Translations under genes and position numbers: made by a program
In this document: positions 5,945-13,523 of the stretch, piece after piece
Layout of the letters: the number at the start of each line of letters is the position of its first letter
Position numbering within the stretch: position 1 is the first letter of the stretch
Notes under the pieces: generated by a model
The model's database searches: none
What the model was told of the DNA's origin: nothing
The model's input: the letters and a program-made list of their open reading frames with translations, nothing else
Assembly: GCA_018712125.1 (NCBI GenBank)
Contig: DVHM01000036.1
Span: 1-26,163, forward strand
From: Pullilachnospira_A gallistercoris
Lineage (GTDB): Bacteria > Bacillota > Clostridia > Lachnospirales > Lachnospiraceae
Length of the DNA: 26,163 bases
Reading direction: 5' to 3'

Positions 5945-7471
5945 ATGGAAGAGAGTCGGCTGGCTTTTGCGGAGAAGATGAAAGAATCCCTTGTCAGCGT
6001 GTTGCCGATTGTGGCGATTGTCATGATTCTGTGTCTGACGATATCCCCGATTCAGACAGATCTGATGTTGTGTTTCCTTCTGGGGGCGCTGCTCGTGATC
6101 TTCGGTATGGGAATGTTTTCCCTGGGGGCGGATATCTCCATGACGCCTATCGGAAATAAGATAGGAACCGCCATGACAAAGACAAAGAATCTGCCGCTGA
6201 TTCTGGTGGTAAGTTTCGCCCTGGGAGTGGCAGTGACAGTGGCGGAACCGGATTTGCAGGTTCTGGCAGAGACCGTGCCCCATATCAACAACGGCGTGCT
6301 GCTGATTACCGTCGGGATCGGCGTGGGATTTTTCCTGGCGGTCTGCATGTTGCGTATTGTGACCGGCGTGAAGCTGCGGTGGCTTCTCATCGCGTTTTAT
6401 GCGGTGGTTTTTGTGCTGGCAGCCTTTACCCCGGAGGAGTTTCTGGGGGTTGCTTTCGATTCGGGAGGCGTGACCACCGGCCCGATGACGGTACCCTTTA
6501 TCCTGGCGCTTGGTATGGGTGTGTCGAATATTCGAAGCGACAAGAAAGCGGAGGCCGACAGTTTCGGTCTGGTGGCTCTGTGTTCTATCGGCCCGATTCT
6601 CGCGGTATTGATTCTGGGCTTTTTCTATTCGGACAGCGACGCGGTAGTGTCGGTGAGTACTTCCTCCTTCGCGGACACGGCGGAGGTCGGAATGGCATAT
6701 CTTCTGGCGGTGGGCCAGTATATGGAGGAGATGGCAATGGCGCTGCTCCCCATCGTAGCGATTTTTTTCCTGTTTCAGATTTTTTCCCTGAAGCTGAGCG
6801 GGCGCAGCCTGATCAAGATTATCATCGGTATTCTTTATACCTATGTGGGGCTGGTGTTTTTCCTGACCGGCGTAAATGTGGGATTTTTTTCTCTGGGCTC
6901 TGTGCTGGGAGCGGAGCTTGCTTCCGGGCCGATGCAGTGGATCCTGATCCCCCTGTCCATGCTTCTGGGATGGTTTATCATCTCCGCGGAGCCGGCGGTT
7001 GCGGTGCTTGAGAAACAGATTGAAGAGGTGAGCGCGGGAGCGATTCCCGGCAAATCCATCAAACTGAGCCTCTCTATCGCTATAGCTCTGGCTATGGGAT
7101 TTTCCATGCTGCGGGTGGTAACGGGCATTTCCCTTCTGTGGTTTCTGATACCGGGATATATCATCGCCCTGGTGCTGACCTTCTTTGTGCCGGACATCTA
7201 TACGGCCATCGCCTTCGATTCGGGCGGCGTTGCCTCCGGCCCCATGACCGCCACGTTTATGCTGCAGTTCATGATCGGGGCGAGCCTGGCTTCGGGGGGA
7301 AATGTGCTGAGAGACGCTTTCGGTCTGGTGGCCATGGTGGCGATGATGCCTCTTTTGTCCATTCAGATGGTGGGCTTTCTGTATGAGCGGAAAAAGAAAC
7401 CTGTTGTGGAGGAGCCCGTGCTGTACGGCGACGACGAGATTGTGGAATTGTGGGAGGTGGATGCCGGTTGA
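5945..7471 (+). CDS. DUF1538 multi-pass membrane protein (internally duplicated)
   Basis: 508 residues, mostly hydrophobic with about a dozen membrane segments; fits the DUF1538 family of putative transporters. Two homologous halves are visible. LPIVAI occurs at 20 and 268, AEP at 100 and 348, MLRxVTG at 135 and 388, and FDSGGVxxGPMT at 171 and 424: an offset of 248-253 residues. The conserved FDSGG and AEP motifs inside membrane segments suggest a substrate or ion path, but no substrate is established to my knowledge. The tail from about 484 is charged and cytosolic. The stop overlaps the start of a PII-like gene (TTGA), so both are translated together. Start: AAGGG five bases before ATG. 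Confidence 0.9.
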   Translation: MEESRLAFAEKMKESLVSVLPIVAIVMILCLTISPIQTDLMLCFLLGALLVIFGMGMFSLGADISMTPIGNKIGTAMTKTKNLPLILVVSFALGVAVTVAEPDLQVLAETVPHINNGVLLITVGIGVGFFLAVCMLRIVTGVKLRWLLIAFYAVVFVLAAFTPEEFLGVAFDSGGVTTGPMTVPFILALGMGVSNIRSDKKAEADSFGLVALCSIGPILAVLILGFFYSDSDAVVSVSTSSFADTAEVGMAYLLAVGQYMEEMAMALLPIVAIFFLFQIFSLKLSGRSLIKIIIGILYTYVGLVFFLTGVNVGFFSLGSVLGAELASGPMQWILIPLSMLLGWFIISAEPAVAVLEKQIEEVSAGAIPGKSIKLSLSIAIALAMGFSMLRVVTGISLLWFLIPGYIIALVLTFFVPDIYTAIAFDSGGVASGPMTATFMLQFMIGASLASGGNVLRDAFGLVAMVAMMPLLSIQMVGFLYERKKKPVVEEPVLYGDDEIVELWEVDAG

Positions 7472-8133
7472 ACTATGTGATATCGATTGTAAATCCGAAA
7501 GAGATGAAAAAACTGGTGGAGATCAGCAGGAAACTGGAGATTACCATGGGTGTGGTGTTTCTGGGCCATGGGACTGCTGTCCAGAGTATGCTGGACCTGC
7601 TCGGGATCGAGTCCAACGAGAAGCGCGTGGCAGTTATGATTGTCTCCCCGGAAAAGACACGGGAACTGATCAGAGAAGAAAAAAGACAGATGTTTATCGG
7701 CGTACCCGGCCACGGGATTGTGGTTTCGGTGCCCATCAAGAGTATCGGAGGTGGAAAGACAGTGGCATATTTGAACCAAGATCAGCAGTCGGCAAAGTAT
7801 GTTCCGGAACTTAACTATTCCTATGAACTGATTCTGGCCATTGCCAATGAGGGGAGAACAGACATGGTCATGAACGCTGCCAGATCGGCGGGGGCGACGG
7901 GGGGTACCGTGCTGCACGGCAAGGGTACCGGTTCCGAGGAGGAGGCAAAGTTTTACAAGGTCTCCATCGCCCAGGAGAAGGAAGTCATCATGATAGTGGC
8001 CAGAGCGGAGCAGAAGGCGGCGATCATGCAGGCGATTCTCCGGAAGGCCGGACCGGATTCGGAGGCGGGAACCATCGTGTTCTCCCTGCCGGTCAGCGAA
8101 GTGGCGGGCTTTGGCATGTTTGACGAGGAGTGA
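7468..8133 (+). CDS. Tandem PII-like (GlnB/GlnK-fold) regulatory protein
   Basis: 221 residues with two PII-like domains in one chain. The second (about 118-215) is clear: YELILAIANEGRTDMVMNAA, the T-loop-type GGTVLHGKGTGSEEEAKF, then KEVIMIVARAEQKAAIM and TIVFSLPVSEVAGF. The first (about 2-100) follows the same order: NYVISIVNPKEMKKLVEISR, GVVFLGHGTAV, RVAVMIVSPEKTRELI and GIVVSVPIKSI. PII proteins bind ATP/ADP and effectors and gate membrane transporters; here the partner is presumably the upstream DUF1538 protein. The start is taken as TTG 7468, seven bases after GGAGGTGG and overlapping the upstream TGA; an in-frame GTG at 7450 lies before that binding site. The T-loop uridylation Tyr is not obvious. 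Confidence 0.88.
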   Translation: MNYVISIVNPKEMKKLVEISRKLEITMGVVFLGHGTAVQSMLDLLGIESNEKRVAVMIVSPEKTRELIREEKRQMFIGVPGHGIVVSVPIKSIGGGKTVAYLNQDQQSAKYVPELNYSYELILAIANEGRTDMVMNAARSAGATGGTVLHGKGTGSEEEAKFYKVSIAQEKEVIMIVARAEQKAAIMQAILRKAGPDSEAGTIVFSLPVSEVAGFGMFDEE

Positions 8134-8172
8134 CAATCGGTACGACTCGGGTCTGTGCAGAGGAAAGCGCGC

Positions 8173-8288
8173 AAAAAAACAGAAACAGCGGATCAGGAAG
8201 GGGATCCGCTGTTTCTCGTTGTGTTTTGGGGAGTGCCCCGGGACTCACGTCCCGGAGCTGAGTTATGAAAAATATTAGCTCATCAGCT
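8173..8288 (-). ncRNA. Putative small RNA, copy 1 (minus strand)
   Basis: Read on the minus strand, about 115 nt. A 5' stem pairs AGCTGA with TCAGCT (8284-8289 with 8257-8262). A hairpin CCGGGAC-GTGA-GTCCCGG (8255-8238) is closed by a GNRA tetraloop. An unpaired stretch with CACTCCCCAAAACAC follows. Then comes a terminator stem of 13 pairs (8215-8203 with 8194-8182) with loop CCCTTCCT and a run of seven T (8179-8173). The C-rich segments could pair with Shine-Dalgarno sequences, as in RoxS/RsaE-type Gram-positive sRNAs (analogy only). No credible reading frame. I do not recognise the family. Confidence 0.6.
8182..8215 (-). terminator. Intrinsic terminator of putative sRNA copy 1
   Basis: Thirteen-pair stem GAAACAGCGGATC / GATCCGCTGTTTC with an 8-nt C-rich loop. 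On the minus strand it is followed by TG and seven T (8181-8173). On the plus strand the downstream bases (CTCGTTG) are not a T-tract, so termination is oriented for minus-strand RNA. Confidence 0.75.
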
Positions 8289-8293
8289 AGTAC

Positions 8294-8323
8294 ATGTAAG
8301 ATGATAACGGGGAAATGTGTCAA
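8294..8323 (-). promoter_or_regulatory. Candidate promoter of putative sRNA copy 1
   Basis: Consensus -35 TTGACA (8323-8318), 18-base spacer, weak -10 TTACAT (8299-8294). The -35 is perfect in both copies; the -10 is the weaker of the two copies. Confidence 0.45.
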
Positions 8324-8386
8324 CTGTGTGAAGAAAATGAGAAAAAAGTATAAAAGAAAAGGCGGTGTCGGTGTACAATGAAAAGC

Positions 8387-8502
8387 AAAAAGAGAAACAG
8401 CGGACCAAGGAAGGGGATCCGCTGTCTCCGTTATGTTTTGGGGAGTGCCCCGGGACTTGCGCCCCGGAGCTGAGTTATGAAAAATATATTAGCTCATCAG
8501 CT
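8387..8502 (-). ncRNA. Putative small RNA, copy 2 (minus strand)
   Basis: Same architecture as copy 1. The GNRA hairpin reads CCGGGGC-GCAA-GTCCCGG (8467-8450): the tetraloop changed from GTGA to GCAA, still GNRA, and the stem A-U became G-U, still paired. In the terminator stem (8428-8415 with 8406-8392) an A-U likewise became G-U. On the plus strand both changes give A-C mismatches. This favours the minus strand as the RNA. The 5' stem is unchanged with a two-base insertion in its loop. T-tract: TTTTT at 8391-8387. Confidence 0.6.
8392..8428 (-). terminator. Intrinsic terminator of putative sRNA copy 2
   Basis: GAGACAGCGGATCC pairs with GGTCCGCTGTTTCTC (one bulge, one G-U), C-rich loop, followed on the minus strand by TTTTTGCTTTT. 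Confidence 0.65.
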
Positions 8503-8507
8503 AGTAC

Positions 8508-8537
8508 ATTTAAGATGATAACGGGGAAATGTGTCAA
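8508..8537 (-). promoter_or_regulatory. Candidate promoter of putative sRNA copy 2
   Basis: Consensus -35 TTGACA (8537-8532), 18-base spacer, -10 TTAAAT (8513-8508). It is divergent from the mreB promoter about 90 bases away. Confidence 0.5.
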
Positions 8538-8623
8538 CTGTGTGAATAAAAAATGAAAAGAATCTTAAGAAAATGAAAAAAGAGAAAACAGGAAAGATTT
8601 GGGAGGAAAATAGGAAAAATCCA

Positions 8624-8651
8624 TTGAAAATTGGAAGTAATTGTATATAAT
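8624..8651 (+). promoter_or_regulatory. mreB/mbl promoter
   Basis: TTGAAA (8624-8629), 16-base spacer, perfect TATAAT (8646-8651). It leaves a leader of about 80 nt before the mreB start. Confidence 0.75.
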
Positions 8652-8738
8652 TAAGAATAGATTGTAAAACTGTCATTAGGAGCATTATGTCTTTTTATAG
8701 ATAATGATTGATAGGCGGATAAGGAAAGGAGAAACGAA

Positions 8739-9734
8739 ATGGTTTCAACGGATATCGGAATTGATCTGGGTACAGCGAGCATCCTGGTCTATGTGAAAGG
8801 GAAGGGCGTCGTTCTCAAGGAACCGTCTGTGGTAGCTTTTGACCGGGATACCAACAAGATAAAAGCTATCGGCGAGGAGGCCAGACTGATGCTGGGAAGA
8901 ACGCCGGGCAACATTGTAGCGGTTCGGCCACTGCGTCAGGGCGTTATCTCCGACTATACGGTCACGGAGAAGATGATCAAGTACTTCATTCAGAAGGCAA
9001 TCGGCAAGAGAAGCTATCGGAAACCGAGGATCAGTGTCTGCGTGCCCAGCGGGGTTACAGAGGTGGAGAAGCGTGCCGTAGAGGACGCGACCTATGCGGC
9101 GGGCGCCAGAGAGGTTGCCATTATCGAGGAGCCCATCGCGGCGGCTATCGGTGCGGGCATCGATATCGGAAGACCCTGCGGTAACATGATCGTAGATATC
9201 GGCGGTGGTACTGCGGATATCGCGGTCATCTCTCTCGGAGGTTCTGTGGTCAGCACTTCCATCAAGATTGCCGGCGATGATTTTGACGAAGCGATCGTGC
9301 GCTATATGAGAAAGAAACATAACCTGCTGATCGGCGAGCGGACAGCGGAGGATATCAAGATTAAGATCGGGACCTGCTATCCCCTGGCACAGCCGGAGAC
9401 CATGGATGTGCGCGGACGAAATCTGGTAACCGGTCTGCCGAAGACGATTCAGGTCTCCTCGGAGGAGACGGAGGAAGCTCTTCGGGAAGCGACACTGCAG
9501 ATTGTGGAGGCGATCCATTCCGTTCTGGAGAAGACACCGCCTGAACTGGCTGCGGATGTGGCCGACCGGGGCATTGTTCTGACCGGAGGCGGCGCGTTGC
9601 TGCGCGGTCTGGAGGAGCTGATTGAGGATCGGACAGGCATCAATACGATGACAGCGGAGGATCCCATGACCTGCGTGGCTATCGGAACCGGTAAGTATGT
9701 GGAGTTCCTGGCCGGCGAGGGAATGGAGGACTGA
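8739..9734 (+). CDS. mreB: Rod-shape-determining actin homologue MreB/Mbl
   Basis: 331 residues, standard length. It forms membrane-associated filaments that guide cell-wall elongation. Nucleotide-binding motifs of the actin fold are intact: phosphate 1 DIGIDLGTAS (5-14), phosphate 2 IVDIGGGTADIAV (151-163), the connecting EEPIAAAIGAGID (130-142) and adenosine GIVLTGGGALLRG (near 280). AAAGGAG lies six bases before the ATG. mreC, mreD and minCD are not adjacent, as for stand-alone mbl or mreB paralogues, so it may be the Mbl-type copy. Followed by a hairpin and recD2. Confidence 0.93.
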   Translation: MVSTDIGIDLGTASILVYVKGKGVVLKEPSVVAFDRDTNKIKAIGEEARLMLGRTPGNIVAVRPLRQGVISDYTVTEKMIKYFIQKAIGKRSYRKPRISVCVPSGVTEVEKRAVEDATYAAGAREVAIIEEPIAAAIGAGIDIGRPCGNMIVDIGGGTADIAVISLGGSVVSTSIKIAGDDFDEAIVRYMRKKHNLLIGERTAEDIKIKIGTCYPLAQPETMDVRGRNLVTGLPKTIQVSSEETEEALREATLQIVEAIHSVLEKTPPELAADVADRGIVLTGGGALLRGLEELIEDRTGINTMTAEDPMTCVAIGTGKYVEFLAGEGMED

Positions 9735-9802
9735 GCATCCATCCTAAGGTCAGACAGAATTTTGCCGAAGGACGGCGTGAGAAAAGGAAACAGACAGTTG
9801 CG

Positions 9803-9830
9803 AAAGGCATGCGTATCCCGCATGCCTTTT
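9803..9830 (+). terminator. Hairpin terminator between mreB and recD2
   Basis: AAAGGCATGCG (9803-9813) pairs perfectly with CGCATGCCTTT (9819-9829), 5-base loop, followed by only one more T and then GTG. Strong stem, weak T-tract; read-through into recD2 (start 26 bases on) is possible. Confidence 0.6.
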
Positions 9831-9855
9831 GTGACCTGAGGCAGAAAGGACAGAG

Positions 9856-12072
9856 ATGGAAGAGATTGAGGGTTATGTAGAACATATCATTTTCCGGAAT
9901 GCGGATAACGGCTATACGGTCTTTGTCTTTATCTGCGGAGAAGAGGAGATTACCTGTGTCGGAACGCTTCCGTCGGTGGGGGAGGGGGAGAGCCTTCTGC
10001 TCCAGGGGCAGTACACCAGCCACCCCACCTACGGGGATCAGTTCCAGGTGCGTTCCTTCCAGGTAAAGGCTCCAGAGGATGCCCAGTCCATGGAGCGATA
10101 CCTAGCTTCCGGAGCTATCAAGGGCATCGGCGTTGCGCTGGCCGCCCGGATTGTGCGCAGATTTAAGGGAGATACTTTTCGGATTATGGAAGAGGAGCCG
10201 GAACGTTTGGCGGAAGTCAAGGGCATCAGTGAGCGCATGGCCATGGACATTTCCACGCAGATGATGGAGAAGCGGGATTTGCGGGACGCCATGATTTTTC
10301 TGGAACAGTATGGGATTCACACCAACCTTGCCGTCCGGATCTATCAGCAATATGGCCCGATGATTTACAGCGTGATCCGTGAGAATCCCTACCGCATGGC
10401 GGATGAGGTGCCGGGGATCGGCTTTCGGATCGCGGATGAGATCGCCTCCCGGGTGGGGATTCGCACGGATTCGGACTTTCGTATTCGCAGCGGTATTCTG
10501 TATGTGCTTTCCCAGGGAGCCGGGGCGGGGCATACCTATCTGCCGCGGGAGACAGCGGTTCGGATGACGGTGCAGCTTCTCGGCGTACCCCAGGAGGCAG
10601 TGGAGACACAGCTGATGAATCTGGCCATGGATCGGAAGATCGTGATAAAGGGCGAGCAGGTCTACGCGAAATCCTTCTACCACATGGAGGAAGTGACCGC
10701 CGGGATGCTGCGGGAGCTGGATGTGGTTTATGATGTGCCGGACATTGAGCTGGAGGCGGCCCTCCGGCGTATTGAAAAAGAGGAGCATATGGTATTGGAT
10801 GAGCGCCAGGCGGAGGCGGTCAAGGGGGCGGTTACCCATGGCCTTTTCATCCTGACGGGAGGCCCCGGAACCGGTAAGACAACCACAATCCGGGCGATGA
10901 TCCGCTATTTTGAGGAGGAGGGGTATGACATTTTTCTCGCCGCTCCGACAGGCCGCGCGGCAAAGCGGATGAGCGAGGCCACCGGGTATGAGGCCCGCAC
11001 CATTCATCGCATGCTGGAGGTTTCCGGGGCGCCGGAGAGCAGAGAGCAGATGTCCGGGAGAGAGGGAATGTTCGAGCGCAATGAGAATAATCCGCTGGAG
11101 ACGGATGTGCTCATCATCGATGAGATGTCCATGGTGGATATCACGTTGATGTACGCTCTGGTAAAGGCGGTAGGCGACGGCACGCGGCTGATTCTGGTGG
11201 GGGATGTGAACCAGCTTCCCAGTGTCGGACCGGGCAATGTGCTCCGGGATCTGATTGCATCAGGGTGTTTTCCGGTGGTGGAACTGCAGAAAGTTTTCCG
11301 TCAGGCAGCTTCCAGCGACATTATTGTCAACGCCCACAAGATCAACGCGGGGGAGGAGGTTGTTCTGGACAATAAGAGCCGGGATTTCTTCTTTCTGAAG
11401 CGTTATGACGCGGATGTGATCATCAATGTGGTGCTGCAGCTGGTACGGGACAAGCTGCCGGGGTATGTGGGTGCCACCAGCTACGATGTTCAGGTGCTGA
11501 CGCCCACTCGCAAGGGATTGCTGGGGGTCGAGCGCCTGAATACGATTCTTCAGCAATATCTGAATCCGGAGGATCCCGGGAAGAAACAGCGGGAGTCGGG
11601 GACGCGTATTTTCCGGGAAGGGGATAAGGTCATGCAGATCCGCAACAACTATCAGTTGGAGTGGGAAGTGTGCAGCAGATACGGCATCGCCGTGGATAAA
11701 GGAACCGGCGTATTCAACGGAGATGTGGGTGTTATCCGGGAGATCAACGAATTTACCAACTCTCTTAAGGTGGAATATGACGAGGGACGCATGGTGGAGT
11801 ATCCCTTTGGCAGCCTGGATGAACTGGAACTTGCCTACGCGCTGACCATACATAAATCCCAGGGAAGCGAGTACCCGGCGGTGGTTATTCCCCTGCTTCC
11901 GGGGCCAAAGCTTCTGATGAACCGCAACCTTTTGTACACGGCGGTTACCAGGGCAAAAAAATGCGTTACCATTGTGGGGGATGAGCGGACATTCTCTGAT
12001 ATGATAAAAAATGCAGCCCAGCAGAAAAGATACTCCGGGCTGCAGGACAGACTTTCTCAGCTTACCGTGTGA
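9856..12072 (+). CDS. recD2: RecD2 (RecD/TraA-type) ATP-dependent DNA helicase
   Basis: 738 residues, typical for RecD2. A 5'-3' superfamily 1B helicase acting in DNA repair without RecBC. N-terminal OB-like and helix-hairpin-helix region (about 80-210, with IKGIGVALAARIV and VPGIGFRIADEIA). Walker A GGPGTGKTT at 335-343, Walker B/motif II IIDEMSMVD at 420-428, motif III GDVNQLPSVGPG at 449-460, motif IV FRQA at 481, motif V THKSQG-type HKSQGSEY at 666-673 and motif VI AVTRAKK at 696-702. All catalytic motifs are intact. Start: AAAGGAC before ATG. Its stop lies three bases from the stop of the convergent lipoprotein gene. Confidence 0.96.
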   Translation: MEEIEGYVEHIIFRNADNGYTVFVFICGEEEITCVGTLPSVGEGESLLLQGQYTSHPTYGDQFQVRSFQVKAPEDAQSMERYLASGAIKGIGVALAARIVRRFKGDTFRIMEEEPERLAEVKGISERMAMDISTQMMEKRDLRDAMIFLEQYGIHTNLAVRIYQQYGPMIYSVIRENPYRMADEVPGIGFRIADEIASRVGIRTDSDFRIRSGILYVLSQGAGAGHTYLPRETAVRMTVQLLGVPQEAVETQLMNLAMDRKIVIKGEQVYAKSFYHMEEVTAGMLRELDVVYDVPDIELEAALRRIEKEEHMVLDERQAEAVKGAVTHGLFILTGGPGTGKTTTIRAMIRYFEEEGYDIFLAAPTGRAAKRMSEATGYEARTIHRMLEVSGAPESREQMSGREGMFERNENNPLETDVLIIDEMSMVDITLMYALVKAVGDGTRLILVGDVNQLPSVGPGNVLRDLIASGCFPVVELQKVFRQAASSDIIVNAHKINAGEEVVLDNKSRDFFFLKRYDADVIINVVLQLVRDKLPGYVGATSYDVQVLTPTRKGLLGVERLNTILQQYLNPEDPGKKQRESGTRIFREGDKVMQIRNNYQLEWEVCSRYGIAVDKGTGVFNGDVGVIREINEFTNSLKVEYDEGRMVEYPFGSLDELELAYALTIHKSQGSEYPAVVIPLLPGPKLLMNRNLLYTAVTRAKKCVTIVGDERTFSDMIKNAAQQKRYSGLQDRLSQLTV

Positions 12073-12075
12073 GGG

Positions 12076-13374
12076 TTACTCCTCCTCGGTGGGCTCTATA
12101 CGCTCCGTGTCGGAGCCGATCACATAAGTTTCCAGATATTCATGAATTTCCTTAAAAGACTTTGGAAAATCCAATCCGAGGGTAGCGGCCACATTGCCAT
12201 TGTACAACTTGACGTTGTCCTCGGTAGCCACATCGTCGATGGCGATTGCGCCGGGGTCATCCCCGTTTACCAGAATGCGGTAGACCTGTTTTCCGGCGGC
12301 ATACCCCTGGGCGTAGGGGTCGGCGTACATGCTTACCAGGGTGGACTGCCCTAATGTGGCATCCCCGCCTACGGTTACTTTTCCGGCGGCGGTGGCGGCC
12401 GAAGTGATGACGTCAATCTGGTCCGTCAGCATGCTGCCGGCGGAGATGTAGAGCGCGCTGCACTCCGCCGCGGCGTAAGCGGCAATCTGTTCTGCGCTGG
12501 CGTCCTCCGGCAGCGGCGCGAGGCCTTCCGGTGTCAGATCGTCGCTCCAGTTGGAAGAAATCTGAGGCGTGCGGACGCTGGCCGGAGAGTTGATACCGGT
12601 GGACTGACTGTTCTCGCCGAAGGTTACGACGTCGGTGTTTGCCCCCTCTTTACCGGATGCGGCAGAGAATCTCGACGGGACAATCACGTTGGCCGGATTT
12701 TCCCCGCCGCTGCTGATATCTGCCGCGGATGTGGAGGGGATGGCGTACTCTTTCCAGGGGATGCCTGCCTCATCCAGATAGGTTTCCAGCATTTCGTTCT
12801 GGAATACGGCGTTCTGATCCTCCGTACAGTAGAGAATGCCGACAGCGCGGAGATCTTTTGTGGTCTCGATCAGCATGGAAGTCTGCTGGGGAATGGAGGT
12901 CAGATTGCTGACACCGGTAATGTTGCGGCCGGTAGTTCCGTCCCAGTCTTCGCCCTGGGGAGTGATGATGTGAAGAATCCGCTCAAAATCCATGACATTG
13001 GAAGCCACGACGGGAAGATCGGTAATGGTCTGGGCCGCGGCTGTGAGGGAGTCCTCTCCGACGGTAAAAATCAGCTGGGCGCCGTCCGAGGCGAATGCCG
13101 TGCAGATCTCAGACGCGCTGCGGCTGTCGGCAGTCTGCACGTCCAGATGAATGTGTTCCTGCCCGAACAGATCAATCAGGGCATCGGTAAATCCCTGGGT
13201 AATGGCATTGGTGGTATCGCTGTTATCGTCCTGACAGACGCGGATGTCGTAGGTTCTGGTGTCCTCCTTTGGAAGCGGATCATATGAGGAACTGTCATCG
13301 GAACCGCAGGCCGCGAAACTCAAAGCGCAGCTCAGGATCAGTCCCATGGAGAGATATTTTCTGAAATTTATCAT
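12076..13374 (-). CDS. ABC transporter substrate-binding lipoprotein (ABC_sub_bind/TrpX-like) with an insertion
   Basis: 432 residues; family members are usually about 320-340. A signal peptide (MINFRKYLSMGLILSCALSF) ends in FAAC, making Cys23 the probable lipidated residue, followed by a Ser/Asp-rich linker. The domain begins DIRVCQDDNSDTTNAITQGF and closes with GGDATLGQSTLVSMYADPYAQGYAAGKQ and LYNGNVAATLGLDFP, as in ABC_sub_bind proteins. About residues 205-290 are a polar Ser/Asn/Thr-rich stretch (for example PSRFSAASGKEGANTD) that looks inserted. No permease or ATPase lies nearby, so this is an orphan. Oriented against recD2 and comF. The substrate is unknown; relatives bind amino acids. 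Confidence 0.88.
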   Translation of the reverse strand: MINFRKYLSMGLILSCALSFAACGSDDSSSYDPLPKEDTRTYDIRVCQDDNSDTTNAITQGFTDALIDLFGQEHIHLDVQTADSRSASEICTAFASDGAQLIFTVGEDSLTAAAQTITDLPVVASNVMDFERILHIITPQGEDWDGTTGRNITGVSNLTSIPQQTSMLIETTKDLRAVGILYCTEDQNAVFQNEMLETYLDEAGIPWKEYAIPSTSAADISSGGENPANVIVPSRFSAASGKEGANTDVVTFGENSQSTGINSPASVRTPQISSNWSDDLTPEGLAPLPEDASAEQIAAYAAAECSALYISAGSMLTDQIDVITSAATAAGKVTVGGDATLGQSTLVSMYADPYAQGYAAGKQVYRILVNGDDPGAIAIDDVATEDNVKLYNGNVAATLGLDFPKSFKEIHEYLETYVIGSDTERIEPTEEE

Positions 13375-13439
13375 GACTGCAGCATCCTTTCATTTGATGT
13401 TCTATGTCTGATGTGCCAATTTTTCATATTAACAGTTAG

Positions 13440-13468
13440 ATTTTAAGAGTATCGGAGGGGAAAGTCAA
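13440..13468 (-). promoter_or_regulatory. Promoter of the substrate-binding lipoprotein gene
   Basis: Minus-strand TTGACT (13468-13463), 17-base spacer, TAAAAT (13445-13440), 66 bases upstream of the start codon. It lies in the gap shared with comF. Confidence 0.75.
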
Positions 13469-13523
13469 CAAAAATCAGGAAATGGGGGAGGAAAATGGAG
13501 AGAAAAACATGAGGAGGAAAAGG

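Larger units (their letters stand above)
8171..8556. repeat. Direct tandem duplication, two copies of about 170 bp
   Basis: Copy 1 spans about 8171-8340 and copy 2 about 8385-8556, offset about 214 bases and clearly homologous throughout. Between them is a short A-rich spacer (8341-8384) with no gene. The pair fills most of the 605-base gap between the PII-like gene and mreB. Each copy contains the same set of hairpins and the same minus-strand promoter-like boxes, listed separately. Confidence 0.9.

Noticed and set aside
8221..8320. TPP- or other known riboswitch on the plus strand
   Set aside because: A few words resemble TPP elements (CTGAG, GATAAC), but the required conserved blocks are missing and plus-strand pairing is worse than minus-strand pairing.
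8171..8340. Hammerhead-ribozyme-like core (CTGATGA and GAAAC on the minus strand)
   Set aside because: The two core strings are about 70 nt apart and the bases next to them cannot form the closing pair of stem II; the GAAAC lies in the terminator stem.
8365..8556. 63-codon plus-strand reading frame
   Set aside because: It runs through copy 2 of the duplicated structured element, has no equivalent in copy 1, and no protein-like features.
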